From assembly GCA_905236815.1 (NCBI GenBank), contig CAJOPE010000069.1, forward strand, positions 1 through 42,994: DNA of 42,994 nucleotides, in the 5' to 3' direction. The DNA comes from an uncultured Prevotella sp. Lineage in GTDB: Bacteria > Bacteroidota > Bacteroidia > Bacteroidales > Bacteroidaceae. The notes below the pieces were generated by a model. The model did not search any database. It had not been told where the DNA came from and saw only the letters and a program-made list of their open reading frames with translations. How positions within the stretch are numbered: the first letter of the stretch is position 1; every line of letters starts with the position of its first letter. Made by a program: the position numbers and the translations under genes. Below, piece after piece: positions 17,768 through 26,130 of the stretch.

Positions 17768-17839
17768 CAAGTTATTGTGCAGTTATCCAGCAGTTATCCA
17801 AAATGACCGTCATCACGGGTACATCATTCCGTTACTTTG
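17768..17839 (+). promoter_or_regulatory. Second phased AGTTAT operator and promoter
   Basis: AGTTAT occurs at 17770, 17781 and 17792 (11-base period). The 23 bases from 17768 are identical to those from 15200. The -7 box TTACTTTG (17832-17839) lies 64 bases from the start of the block, the same spacing as at the integrase promoter. It drives the excisionase-like gene and possibly the mobilization genes. Confidence 0.6.
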
Positions 17840-17870
17840 CCCCGGTCTCTAAACCAAGACCGCGTCAATT

Positions 17871-18257
17871 ATGGAAATGAAAAAAGTAACCCATGACGAC
17901 CTTCCACAGGCCGTTGCCCTGCTTCTGGATGAAGTGAGAGGCATCAAGGCAATGCAGCTTTCTCTGCAGAACGAGATCAGAAATCTTAAGGTTATGGACA
18001 ACCGCCACAAGCCAATGACGGTTAAGGAAGCCGCTTTGTACACACGCATTCCTCAAGGTACCTTGTACGAGAAGCTGATTGCAGGTGAAATCCCTGCAAC
18101 CAAGCCAGGCAAGCGCTACGTGCTTTATCAGGATGAGCTGGACAAGTGGTTGGAGGCAAACCGAAAGAATGACGTGCCGCTTACCGCCAATGAGGAGAAC
18201 GAGGCTATCCTCTCTTCGCACAAGCGTAAGCCAAACAAGTCTTCTTGGCAGAAGTAA
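17871..18257 (+). CDS. Excisionase-like HTH_17 DNA-binding protein
   Basis: The protein has 128 residues. A helical N-terminus (1-45) is followed by an HTH_17 domain (about 48-100: MTVKEAALYTRIPQGTLYEK, then IPATKPGKRYVLYQDELDKW). The C-terminal tail is basic. This is the typical form of the small DNA-binding proteins encoded next to mobilization genes in Bacteroides elements, where they help excision or regulate transfer. A second ATG two codons in (17877) is also possible. The phased operator lies directly upstream, so it may be autoregulated. Confidence 0.8.
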   Translation: MEMKKVTHDDLPQAVALLLDEVRGIKAMQLSLQNEIRNLKVMDNRHKPMTVKEAALYTRIPQGTLYEKLIAGEIPATKPGKRYVLYQDELDKWLEANRKNDVPLTANEENEAILSSHKRKPNKSSWQK

Positions 18258-18289
18258 CCTTTGTTGTATCACTTTAAAAACAAACGGAT

Positions 18290-18946
18290 ATGAAGTCATT
18301 TGATAAAATTCCTATTCCAGCGAACATACTTTCAGTGGTATGTTCACGCTCAAACGCAGAGGTTGGCAAACTGGTCAAGGCGATCACTACCTATGCACTG
18401 GAGGGTAAGCGTACAGAGCTTGATGACCCTCGACTGGATGCTTACTTTGAACTGGCAGCATTGGATATTGACTCCATGCGGACAGCGGCAGAGGTGAAAA
18501 GCCGTAAATGCAGTGAGAGTGCGAAATGCAGAACAACAGGATCTTCTAACAACTCAGCGAAGAAAGCGAACGCTACGAACGCTAAGCCAAAAGTAAATGT
18601 TGCGACCGTTGCTGAAGTTAACGAAGTTCCGTCATCATCGATTGCTGAAGTCGCTACACCAGTTGTACATACAGCCGAAGCTACGACTGCTCAAAATGCA
18701 GATAATGCCAACGCTTTCAACGCGACCGACATCAACTCCTCATTCAAACTCATGGTGGGTGTCTATCAAAAGATAGGTAACAATGAGTCGCAGGCATTCG
18801 ACGCGTGGTCACATCTCACAGCCGATGAGCGTATGGCAGCGTTCGCTTATGCTCAGCGAATGCCAGGTGACCTGACCTCACGTTCCTACCTCTTCATCTA
18901 TCTCAGAGACAAGGAATGGACAAAGGTCATGACCGCCAATCAGTAA
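18290..18946 (+). CDS. Mobile-element protein of unknown function with Ala/Thr-rich linker
   Basis: The protein has 218 residues. A short conserved-looking N-terminal part (about 1-65, KLVKAITTYALEGKRTELDD) and a C-terminal helical part (about 165-218, AFDAWSHLTADERMAAFAYA) flank a long low-complexity Ala/Thr/Asn/Val linker (about 85-155). I do not recognise a family. The gene is 32 bases after the excisionase-like gene and upstream of the oriT-like region and relaxase, so it probably belongs to the same transcript and may be a mobilization accessory protein. Confidence 0.6.
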   Translation: MKSFDKIPIPANILSVVCSRSNAEVGKLVKAITTYALEGKRTELDDPRLDAYFELAALDIDSMRTAAEVKSRKCSESAKCRTTGSSNNSAKKANATNAKPKVNVATVAEVNEVPSSSIAEVATPVVHTAEATTAQNADNANAFNATDINSSFKLMVGVYQKIGNNESQAFDAWSHLTADERMAAFAYAQRMPGDLTSRSYLFIYLRDKEWTKVMTANQ

Positions 18947-18959
18947 TGGCGCAAGTCTA

Positions 18960-19216
18960 TCAACTTAGCAGGCCAATGGCGAACCCGAGTGAAGGCGCGA
19001 GGCGGAGAACGGATTATCAAAATAATCCATAACATAATATGGACTTTTAGATTCGCTCCGCTCCCTTAAAAAGTCCCATTATGCTCTCCGAGGGTGGGTA
19101 GATGCTCCTTACTTGATATGAAGCGGTGCATCTATGAGGGAGTGACTCTCTCCCTCAACCCTCCACTCAGGCTTCGCCCAAGACCTGTCATTCATTAATT
19201 CCAAAATAGTTTTACT
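18960..19216 (+). other. Candidate origin of transfer (oriT) upstream of the MobV relaxase
   Basis: This 257-base non-coding stretch holds three stem-loops. The first pairs 19034-19048 with 19068-19082 (ATAATATGGACTTTT with AAAAAGTCCCATTAT, imperfect). The second pairs AGATGCTCC at 19100-19108 with GGTGCATCT at 19125-19133 (8 of 9). The third pairs GAGGGAG at 19136-19142 with CTCCCTC at 19150-19156. Dense secondary structure directly before a relaxase gene is the usual place for oriT. The nick site cannot be assigned by eye. Confidence 0.5.
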
Positions 19217-21187
19217 ATGTCAAAGACAAAGCAAACAGCTCGTGCAGCCATCCATGTTGGCTCACCAGCCAAGTCCTTTACTGCGGCTGAAGGTAATGAG
19301 CCTGAGCGTCGTGGCTGGGACGAAGATACATACCGGCTGAAGAATCAGGATTCCAACAATCACTATGACTTCAGTCGTAACCACCTCAACTTCGAGATCA
19401 ACTCCAAAGGTGAGATCGTGCCCTTAGGCTCTAATCCTATCCCTCTTCATGAACGTCTGAAACAGCGTCTGGATCAACTGGAATTCAAGCCTTACAAAGG
19501 CAAGGATGATGCGCTCGGGAACTCAGACAACAGTCCTAACTGTACGGTTGGCATCATCATCAGTGGCGATCATGACCTGCTGACCCGACTTGCCTACGGT
19601 GATCAGCAAGTGGATTTCTCTCTCCAGAGAAGCAATGCCAAGGTGCATCTGGAGCAGGGCATCAAGGACTGGGCCATGGACACTTACAAATGGGCATGTG
19701 ACCGTTGGGGTGCTGAGAATATCATCGGTTTTGATGTACATCTTGACGAAACGACACCCCACATTCAGATTCAGATGATCCCTGTAGCAAAGACCAAGAC
19801 CAGAGGAAGAACCTCGTTCCAATATGTCAGCAAGAAGGATCCTTCAGTCGTGGTCAAACAGAAGGAATGGAAGAAACTCTCAGAGAAGGAACGTGAGAAC
19901 TACACCAAGACAGAGACCGAGCGAAAGGAAAAGGAGTGCGTTTCCTATGCCAAGGTGTGGGGAGCAGACAAGTATGAAGTAGGCCGAACCTACTATCAGA
20001 TGCATACGGACTACCACAACAAGGTGGGTAGGAAGTATGGTCTGGAACGTGGCGATAACCTTGCCATGCTGTCAGAGGAAGAACAACGTGAGCGTGTGCA
20101 TAAGAACAAGGATGTGCTGGAGGCAGAGCGTCAGGCTAAGAAGGCCATTGAGAAAACGACGAACGAGCTTGCCACCAAGGAAGCCTATCTCAGTGCCATC
20201 AACGTGAAGGAAGAAGAGCTGAAGGCACCTGCCTTGAATACCGATGACATGATCAACAAGGCATACAAGGCTATCAAGGCAGAACTCGACAAGTCCATTC
20301 CTGTCATGGGCCAGAAGGAATGGCGAGCTCAGAGGAAACTTGCCATCAAGGCTATCCTGACAGCATTACAGGATGAGCTGATTAAAGCCAAGGCTGACCA
20401 GAAACAGGAAATCCTCAAACTCGGAAGGTCTCTCTATCTGGAGGCCATGAAGAAAGCGGATGAGATCATCAAGCAGAACAAGCAGCTTCAGGAAGCCAAT
20501 GCCAAACTGAAAGCACAAAACGCTCAGTTGAAGGAGAAAATCTCTGCCATTGATGAATCTGCCATCAAGAAACTTCGCAAGGAGAAGGACGAGAAGATAG
20601 ACAAGCTCCAGAGCATAGTCAACAATGCCCAGTCGCATATCAACCGAGCCAATGACATGGCAAGCCGAGAGCGAAAGCGAGCTGATGATGCTGAGGACTT
20701 CCTGCATGAAGTCTTCGCAGTGCCTGAAATCAAGGACTTCTGGAACCAGCTGCAACAGAACAAGCGTGAGTTCTGGAAACAGATTGAACAATGGATTGCG
20801 TCAGCCAAGTCAGCTATCTATGACTTTGCCTATAACCGCAAAAGTCTCTTCTCTGATGAGTCTGTGAATATCATTGGCAATGGTATCATCTGCTATGCTT
20901 TCAAGAAGGGTCTGAACGCGATGGATGACTCTCAGCGAATGACTGCGACTCAACAGATGCTTGGCGAGATTTCATGGAAAGGCACGACGGAGTTCATGAG
21001 TGATCTGGCTTGCACACGCACAAAGCAGCTATGTAATGAAATGAGTGGATTTATCTCCAGCACTATGTTAGAGGGCTTCGTCCTTGCTGCTGGCGGCAGA
21101 GGTCCTGCACTCACAGGTGGAGGAGGCTCAGGAGAATCCATGCTAAGATGGGATGGAAAGAAGAAAAAGAGTAGCTGGGAAAGATAA
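19217..21187 (+). CDS. MobV-type (Pre/Mob) relaxase
   Basis: The protein has 656 residues. The N-terminal ~260 residues are the Pre/Mob relaxase domain. Its metal-binding motif is HLDETTPHIQIQ (175-186), a variant of the HxDExxPHxH motif in which the last His is replaced by Gln. A long charged coiled-coil follows (about 280-510). The C-terminal part (about 510-630) contains a hydrophobic patch and ends in Gly-rich and Lys-rich stretches. It should nick oriT and lead single-strand transfer using a helper conjugation system, since no transfer channel genes are present. It is the last gene of the element and ends before a bidirectional terminator (21205-21246). Confidence 0.92.
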   Translation: MSKTKQTARAAIHVGSPAKSFTAAEGNEPERRGWDEDTYRLKNQDSNNHYDFSRNHLNFEINSKGEIVPLGSNPIPLHERLKQRLDQLEFKPYKGKDDALGNSDNSPNCTVGIIISGDHDLLTRLAYGDQQVDFSLQRSNAKVHLEQGIKDWAMDTYKWACDRWGAENIIGFDVHLDETTPHIQIQMIPVAKTKTRGRTSFQYVSKKDPSVVVKQKEWKKLSEKERENYTKTETERKEKECVSYAKVWGADKYEVGRTYYQMHTDYHNKVGRKYGLERGDNLAMLSEEEQRERVHKNKDVLEAERQAKKAIEKTTNELATKEAYLSAINVKEEELKAPALNTDDMINKAYKAIKAELDKSIPVMGQKEWRAQRKLAIKAILTALQDELIKAKADQKQEILKLGRSLYLEAMKKADEIIKQNKQLQEANAKLKAQNAQLKEKISAIDESAIKKLRKEKDEKIDKLQSIVNNAQSHINRANDMASRERKRADDAEDFLHEVFAVPEIKDFWNQLQQNKREFWKQIEQWIASAKSAIYDFAYNRKSLFSDESVNIIGNGIICYAFKKGLNAMDDSQRMTATQQMLGEISWKGTTEFMSDLACTRTKQLCNEMSGFISSTMLEGFVLAAGGRGPALTGGGGSGESMLRWDGKKKKSSWER

Positions 21188-21204
21188 TATTCTTTGATGA
21201 CAAA

Positions 21205-21246
21205 AATCCGATTGACTTATGCTTACGCACTAAGCTCAATCGGATT
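21205..21246. terminator. Bidirectional terminator between relaxase and receptor genes
   Basis: AATCCGATTGA (21205-21215) and TCAATCGGATT (21236-21246) are perfect 11-base arms. It separates two convergent genes. Confidence 0.7.
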
Positions 21247-21252
21247 CTTCAT

Positions 21253-21284
21253 ATTCAACTATATCCTAGGTGTATAAGTTGAAT
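21253..21284. repeat. 32-base palindrome centred on CCTAGG
   Basis: The outer arms ATTCAACT (21253-21260) and AGTTGAAT (21277-21284) flank CCTAGG (21265-21270). It lies at the right edge of the mobilization genes, just after the receptor stop codon on the other strand. It may be a second terminator for the receptor gene or an element end. Confidence 0.45.
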
Positions 21285-21306
21285 GCTTACTATTCATTAT
21301 TAAATA

Positions 21307-23649
21307 CTACAATCGTCTCTTCTCATCATTACCAGCACCTGTACCTTTGTACCTGCTACGGGTAGCATTGAAGTTATAGGTGACGGTGAGCTCAATGGCA
21401 CGGATGAAGTTGTTGCAGTCCTTGAAGTTCTGCACACCAATGCCATACATGCTCCACTTTTCACGATGATTGAAGAGGTTCTTGCCAGCCAGGTTGACCA
21501 CCAGGGCCTCGTTCATGAAGCTCTTGCGCAGCTGGACAGACATGTCGAAATAGCCCTTGGATTCCATGAAGCCATTCTGCATATCCGTAGAACCTTCCAG
21601 ATTGATCAGTGCCATGCAAGTCTTGCCCAACAGCAAGCGGTTATTGATATGCAAGTTGAAAAATGGCGACTGCAGATTGCGGAATCCACCATATTTCACT
21701 GCATTGAAGAACACCTGCTCATAGTCCAACTCATATTGTGGCTGGTAGATGCCAAACTTTGGTGAAGCAACTACAGAGATGTATGTGCTCTGCATATGGT
21801 CGTAGTTCATATTACGAATGAAAGCGATGTCCTGATTATTATACAGACTTGCGGTCCATTGCATATTATTCTTGCTGTACTGATAGCCAGCAACCACATT
21901 CAGCCAGCGCCACATCAGGGTTGTCTCGATGTTATGGTTGTTCTCTGGGCGCAAGTATGGATTACCACCTTCATAGATGTATCTGTTGTCATACTGCATA
22001 TAGTTCTGCAGGTTGTGATAGGTAGGGCGATTGGTCTTCAGCGTGTAGTTCAACTGCCAACCGAGTTGGTTCTTCTGCCAACTGATGCCTACGTTAGGAA
22101 ACCAGTCGCCATAGCGCTTGCTTGGTTCTTCCTCCCAAATGCCTTTGGAATAATAATCTGTAGTGACATATTCGTATCTGACACCTGCATTCAGATTCCA
22201 AGGACCAAATGCTGCCTCATACTGTGCAAAACCAGCGATGTTGCTTTCCTTCAACACGGTACTTGATGCGTCAACATAGCCTTCGGTAAGGGAATAGTCG
22301 CCAGATGCATTCGTATGCGTATACTCTGAGCCCACAGCGATCTTGCCACCCCATACAGGATAAGACAGCACCAGTTTGCCAGCCAGCATGTGACCACGAG
22401 ATTTGCTATAGTAATGTATTGAGCGATCTTCTGCTTCTGAGCTGATCTCGCTGCCGACGGTGTATGAGTTGTCTTTCGACCAGACGTAAGAACCATTGAA
22501 GTCGATTGCCAGCTTGCCCACCTTACCTATATAATAGGTGTTCATCTCATGCGAAAGATAATCGCCATCCATGTACTGCTCCTGAGTGATGATATCATCA
22601 TAAGCGCCATTGCGTGTGATGGCCTGTGTGCCATAAGCCTTCACATTAATGTCAAATTGCTTCCCAACCTGATAAGAAGCACCAATGGAGTTCTTGTCAT
22701 TGATGTCATAGCTAAGACTCACTTGATCGTCAATTGTTCTTATACGCGTCTGATCGTCCATGTGCTGGTCTACGGCCACCTTGTCGTTCTTGCCATAGAT
22801 GACAGCCAGCAGGTTGTTGTCTTCACGATGCGTCCTGTTGTAGACACCGATTGTGTTTTCAATCTCAAACTTGCCTTTGCGGTATTTGGTTTGCAGCAGT
22901 TCCTGATCATAGATGCGTGAGTCGAAGCCTGCTCTAGCCCTTGCACTCAAGCTGAAGCCTTCGCCCTTGCCACGAACGGTCTTGATGCGGATGACAGCAT
23001 TGGTCTGTGCATTGTACTGTGCACCAGGACTTGTGATAACATCTACCGTTTTGATGTCCTCAGACTTCAGGTTGACCAGATCGTTGGAATTACGTACCAG
23101 CTTGTTGTTGATGTAAATCTCAGGAGTACCCTTGGCAAACACATTTACCTCGCCATCTTTCGCTGATACTCGTGGAAGCTCGTTGAGCACGTCTACAGCT
23201 GACCCCATCTTGCTGAGCACCGAGTGCTCCACTTCCACAGTCATGCCGCCTTCGGTGAGCTTATACTGTGGTCGCTCGCCCTTGACAACAACACCCTTGA
23301 TGGTCTGCATTTCAGGCTGCAACTTGATGGTACCCATGTCAGCATGCGTGTAATTGCTGATGATAGTCTTATAGCCCACATACGTTATCTTGGCAATGAC
23401 AGTCTTTAATTCACATGGTATCACAAAGTAACCACTGGCATTGCTCACGCCATTACCTATAATTGCAGAATCCACAGGAGAAAGCAATGTGATGTTTGTG
23501 AATTCAGCAGGATTCCCATTCTCGTCTACTACACGTCCTTTATACCTTAATTCTGTATTCTGACTACACTCTACTGATATGACACTATCCGTAGGATAAG
23601 AGAACGGCTCTGGGTACGATTTAACTCCGTAAGTTGCTGAAAATAAAGC
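21307..23649 (-). pseudogene. Headless outer-membrane beta-barrel receptor (TonB-dependent receptor-like)
   Basis: The frame encodes a CarboxypepD_reg-like domain (YKGRVVDENGNPAEFTNI onward), a plug-like region (VLNELPRVSAKDGEVNVFAK, then IYINNKLVRN) and a long beta-barrel of the OMP_b-brl_3 type. It ends naturally in RYKGTGAGNDEKRRL. The frame stays open to about 23,718, but no ATG exists upstream of the domain and no signal peptide can be formed; a TTG at 23487 would start inside the first domain. The first readable residues, FSATYGVKSYPEPFSYP, look like the end of a signal peptide plus a mature N-terminus, and they fit the orphan MKKTLLLIYSAVVF at 13822. Probably the receptor of the ECF sigma operon, now split and inverted. 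Confidence 0.75.
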
Positions 23650-23670
23650 ACTTACGGAGTTTTCTTTTTT
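23623..23670 (+). terminator. Perfect 12-bp hairpin with T-tract at the receptor break point
   Basis: AACTCCGTAAGT (23623-23634) and ACTTACGGAGTT (23650-23661) flank 15 bases and are followed by TTTCTTTTTT. In form it is a plus-strand terminator, but its left arm also encodes Thr-Tyr-Gly-Val of the receptor on the minus strand. It could equally be an inverted-repeat recombination site. Confidence 0.5.
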
Positions 23671-23672
23671 CC

Positions 23673-23785
23673 TTTGAGAAGCATTTGAGAAACATTTCTT
23701 GGCATTATTCTTACCGCTTTATCTGGTTAACATTGATTAACCGTCATTATTCACGAATCTTATTGTATCTTTTTCTATTTGAGAA
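23673..23785. repeat. TTTGAGAA repeats and a GGTTAA/TTAACC palindrome
   Basis: TTTGAGAAGCA (23673-23683) is followed directly by TTTGAGAAACA (23684-23694), and a third TTTGAGAA is at 23778-23785. GGTTAA-CATTGA-TTAACC is at 23725-23742. Short direct repeats near an inverted repeat are the layout of arm and core sites of tyrosine recombinases. Confidence 0.4.
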
Positions 23786-23847
23786 TGAATAATATGAGTT
23801 TCGATTTGGTGTTCTTTGTAATAAGCAATGTGACTATTCATATAAAT

Positions 23848-23876
23848 AGCCCTCTGACCTAAATGGTCAAAGGGCT
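23848..23876 (-). terminator. Terminator after the fructokinase gene
   Basis: AGCCCT-TGACC and GGTCA-AGGGCT form a stem with one unpaired base on each side and a TAAAT loop, 29 bases after the minus-strand fructokinase stop codon. Confidence 0.65.
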
Positions 23877-23904
23877 AACATTCTTAACAACAAAATATCA
23901 AAGA

Positions 23905-24777
23905 CTAAAACTTGTAGTCCTCAGGAATCACAGGCATCGCGCCCTTCTGTGTGCAGACGTATGCACTGACCTGTACAGCTAGCTCGTGTGCCTCCTCGAT
24001 GGTCTTGTCGGCGAGGATAGCAGCACAGAAGGAACCGGTGAAGCTATCGCCTGCGCCTACTGTGTCGGCAACCTCTACCTTTGGAGTAGGCTGATAGCTG
24101 CTCACGCCAGGCGCAAAGACATAGCTGCCCTGCGTGCCACAGGTGAGCACCAGCATGTCGAGGTTGTACTTGCCCAGGATGAGCCAGCACTTGTCCTCCA
24201 TATTGAGTCCAGGATAGTCGAAGAGACGGCCGATGGTGACGAGCTCCTCGTCGTTGATCTTGAGGATGTTGGCCTTCTGGAGGTTCTCCTCGATGATCTC
24301 CTTGGTGTAGAAGTTCTGACGGAGGTTGATGTCGAAAATCTTCAGGCAGTCCTCAGGAGTGGCTGACAGGAACTGCTGAATGGTGTTGCGTGACACCAGA
24401 GAGCGCTGTGCCAGTGAGCCGAAGCATACGGCGCGGCAGTTCTTCGCAGCCTCCTCAACCTCTGGGGTGAATGGGATGTTGTCCCACGCCACATTGGTCT
24501 TGATGTCGTAGGTTGGCACGCCCTCGTCGTCGAGTTCTACCTGCACAGTGCCGGTAGGGAAGTCAACAAGTGGCATGATATATTTGAGTCCTTTCTCATC
24601 AAACTCCTTGATGGTCTGGTCGCCCAGCACGTCCTTGCCCAGCGCGCTGATGGCTACTGCCTCATGGCCGAACTGGCTGACGTGATATGCGAAGTTTGCA
24701 GGGGCACCGCCCAACTTTGAACCTTCTGGGAGACAATCCCATAATGCCTCACCGAGGCCTACAATAATCTGTTTCAT
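23905..24777 (-). CDS. PfkB-family fructokinase
   Basis: The protein has 290 residues, the usual length for the family. Signature 1 is seen around GGAPANFAYHVSQFG (23-37) and signature 2 is DTVGAGDSFTG (238-248) with the catalytic base Asp244. The N-terminal GLGEALWDCLPEG is typical for fructokinases rather than ribokinases. It would phosphorylate fructose released by the GH32 enzymes and brought in by the transporter. Its ATG overlaps the transporter stop codon (TAATG), so the two are translationally coupled. It corresponds in position to BT1757 of the B. thetaiotaomicron levan locus. Confidence 0.93.
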   Translation of the reverse strand: MKQIIVGLGEALWDCLPEGSKLGGAPANFAYHVSQFGHEAVAISALGKDVLGDQTIKEFDEKGLKYIMPLVDFPTGTVQVELDDEGVPTYDIKTNVAWDNIPFTPEVEEAAKNCRAVCFGSLAQRSLVSRNTIQQFLSATPEDCLKIFDINLRQNFYTKEIIEENLQKANILKINDEELVTIGRLFDYPGLNMEDKCWLILGKYNLDMLVLTCGTQGSYVFAPGVSSYQPTPKVEVADTVGAGDSFTGSFCAAILADKTIEEAHELAVQVSAYVCTQKGAMPVIPEDYKF

Positions 24778-25982
24778 TATGCTTTTACTTGTTTGATATA
24801 CATGAATAAATAAGCTACACCGATTGCCATGACAGCAACTGCGCCAGCCTGACCGATAGCATCAGAGGCGAAACCCATGAGCAATGGGAAGACGGTGCCG
24901 CCAAAGAGTCCCATGATCATCAGGCCCGAGACCTCGTTCTTCTTCTCTGGCATGGCCAGCAGTGCCTGAGAGAACACGATAGAGAAGATGTTTGAGTTGC
25001 CATAGCCAACCAATGCAATGGCAATATAGAGCAGTGCCTTTGTGTCGCCAATAAACAGTCCTACCATAGAGAGTGCCATCATGATGACAGAGATGACAAA
25101 GAAGGTGCGGGCCTTCATGACGCGCAGGAAGAAGCTTCCCGTCAGGCAGCCGATGGTGCGGAAGATGAAGTAGAGGGATGTGGCAAAGGCTGCCTCGTTG
25201 AGGGTCATGCCCAGGCGCTCGATGAGGATCTTCGGGGCTGTAGTGTTGGTACCCACGTCGATACCTACATGGCACATGATGCCAAGGAAGGAGAGCAGGA
25301 CGATAGGTGTGCCGAGAAGTTTGAAGCAGTCGGCAAACTGCTGGCCGACGCTTGGCTGGTTGTGTAGGTCGACACCAAGTGTCGACTTGCCAGACTTACT
25401 TGACTCGTCCTCTTCAGTGATAGGAGTAGCGCTCAGGAAGAGCGTTGCCAGAACACCGATGACCATATAGATTGGGAAGAGCACACGCTAACCTAAGCCA
25501 AAGGATGGGATAGACGCCATGGCACCCCACATAGCAATATATGGTGCCATGAACGAGGCGATGGCCTTGACAAACTGACCAAAGGTCAGCGTAGAAGCAA
25601 GGTTGTCGCCACCGATGACCTGTGACACCAGCGGATTGAGTGATGTCTGCATGAGTGCATTACCAATGCCCAGAAGTGAGAAAGAGATGAGCATCAGGGT
25701 GAAGCTCTCTCCAAAGATTGGCAGAAGCAGTGAAACGGCTGTCACCGCGAGCGACAGCAAAACAGTCTTCTTACGACCTATCTTATTCATCAGCACACCT
25801 GTAGGTACACTAAAAATAAGGAACCAGAAGAATACGAGTGATGGGAAGATGTTGGCCACCGAGTCTGTCAGCCCCAGGTCCTCTTTCACGTAGTTGGATG
25901 CAATGCCCACGAGGTCAACGAAGCCCATGGCAAAAAAGCAGAGCATCACTGGAATGATTGTCATTTTTTGACTTTTACTCAT
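24777..25982 (-). pseudogene. FucP-type MFS sugar (fructose) transporter with an in-frame TAG
   Basis: Read through, the gene encodes 401 residues with about 12 membrane segments. It belongs to the FucP/glucose-galactose MFS family (GIGNALMQTSLNPLVSQVIG in the N-terminal half, GYGNSNIFSIVFSQAL in the C-terminal half). Codon 165 (25488-25490) is TAG in the sequence SFGLG-stop-RVLFPIYM. The frame is the same on both sides, so this is a single-base nonsense change, most simply TGG (Trp) to TAG, and not a frameshift. Restart at GTG 25484 or ATG 25463 would give only the second half. It would be the inner-membrane fructose importer of the locus (position of BT1758). It has its own operator and -7 box. 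Confidence 0.85.
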
Positions 25983-26013
25983 AGATGTTTAAATTGTTTT
26001 TAGTTATGTGTTG

Positions 26014-26021
26014 CAAAGATA
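26014..26021 (-). promoter_or_regulatory. -7 box TATCTTTG of the transporter-fructokinase unit
   Basis: TATCTTTGC on the minus strand, 32 bases before the transporter start. The regulator motif at 26078-26102 starts 57 bases from it, the same spacing as at susC. Confidence 0.75.
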
Positions 26022-26039
26022 TGAATTCAGTGGTTAAGC

Positions 26040-26102
26040 AAGCCCAAGAAATGTTTCATCGAGTAGTAGAAATCGTTCATGAAACAATTCTTGGGCTTTT
26101 TG
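26040..26102 (-). promoter_or_regulatory. Fructan-regulator operator within a long inverted repeat
   Basis: The motif CATGAAACAA...TTTTTG (26078-26102) matches the susC operator at 21 of 25 positions. It forms the right arm of an inverted repeat, AAGCCCAAGAAATGTTTCAT (26040-26059) against 26079-26098, with 19 of 20 positions complementary. The repeat may be a double binding site for the regulator, or a hairpin that also separates the two transcription units. Confidence 0.65.
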
Positions 26103-26130
26103 TATATTTTCTTGTACTATTTGAGCACAA

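Noticed and set aside
23623..23670. Simple terminator of an upstream plus-strand gene
   Set aside because: No plus-strand gene ends before it and one arm is coding sequence of the receptor, so only its form, not its function, was accepted.
25488..25490. TAG as a recoded codon (for example pyrrolysine or suppressed amber)
   Set aside because: No recoding context is visible and a Trp-to-stop point change or read error is simpler.
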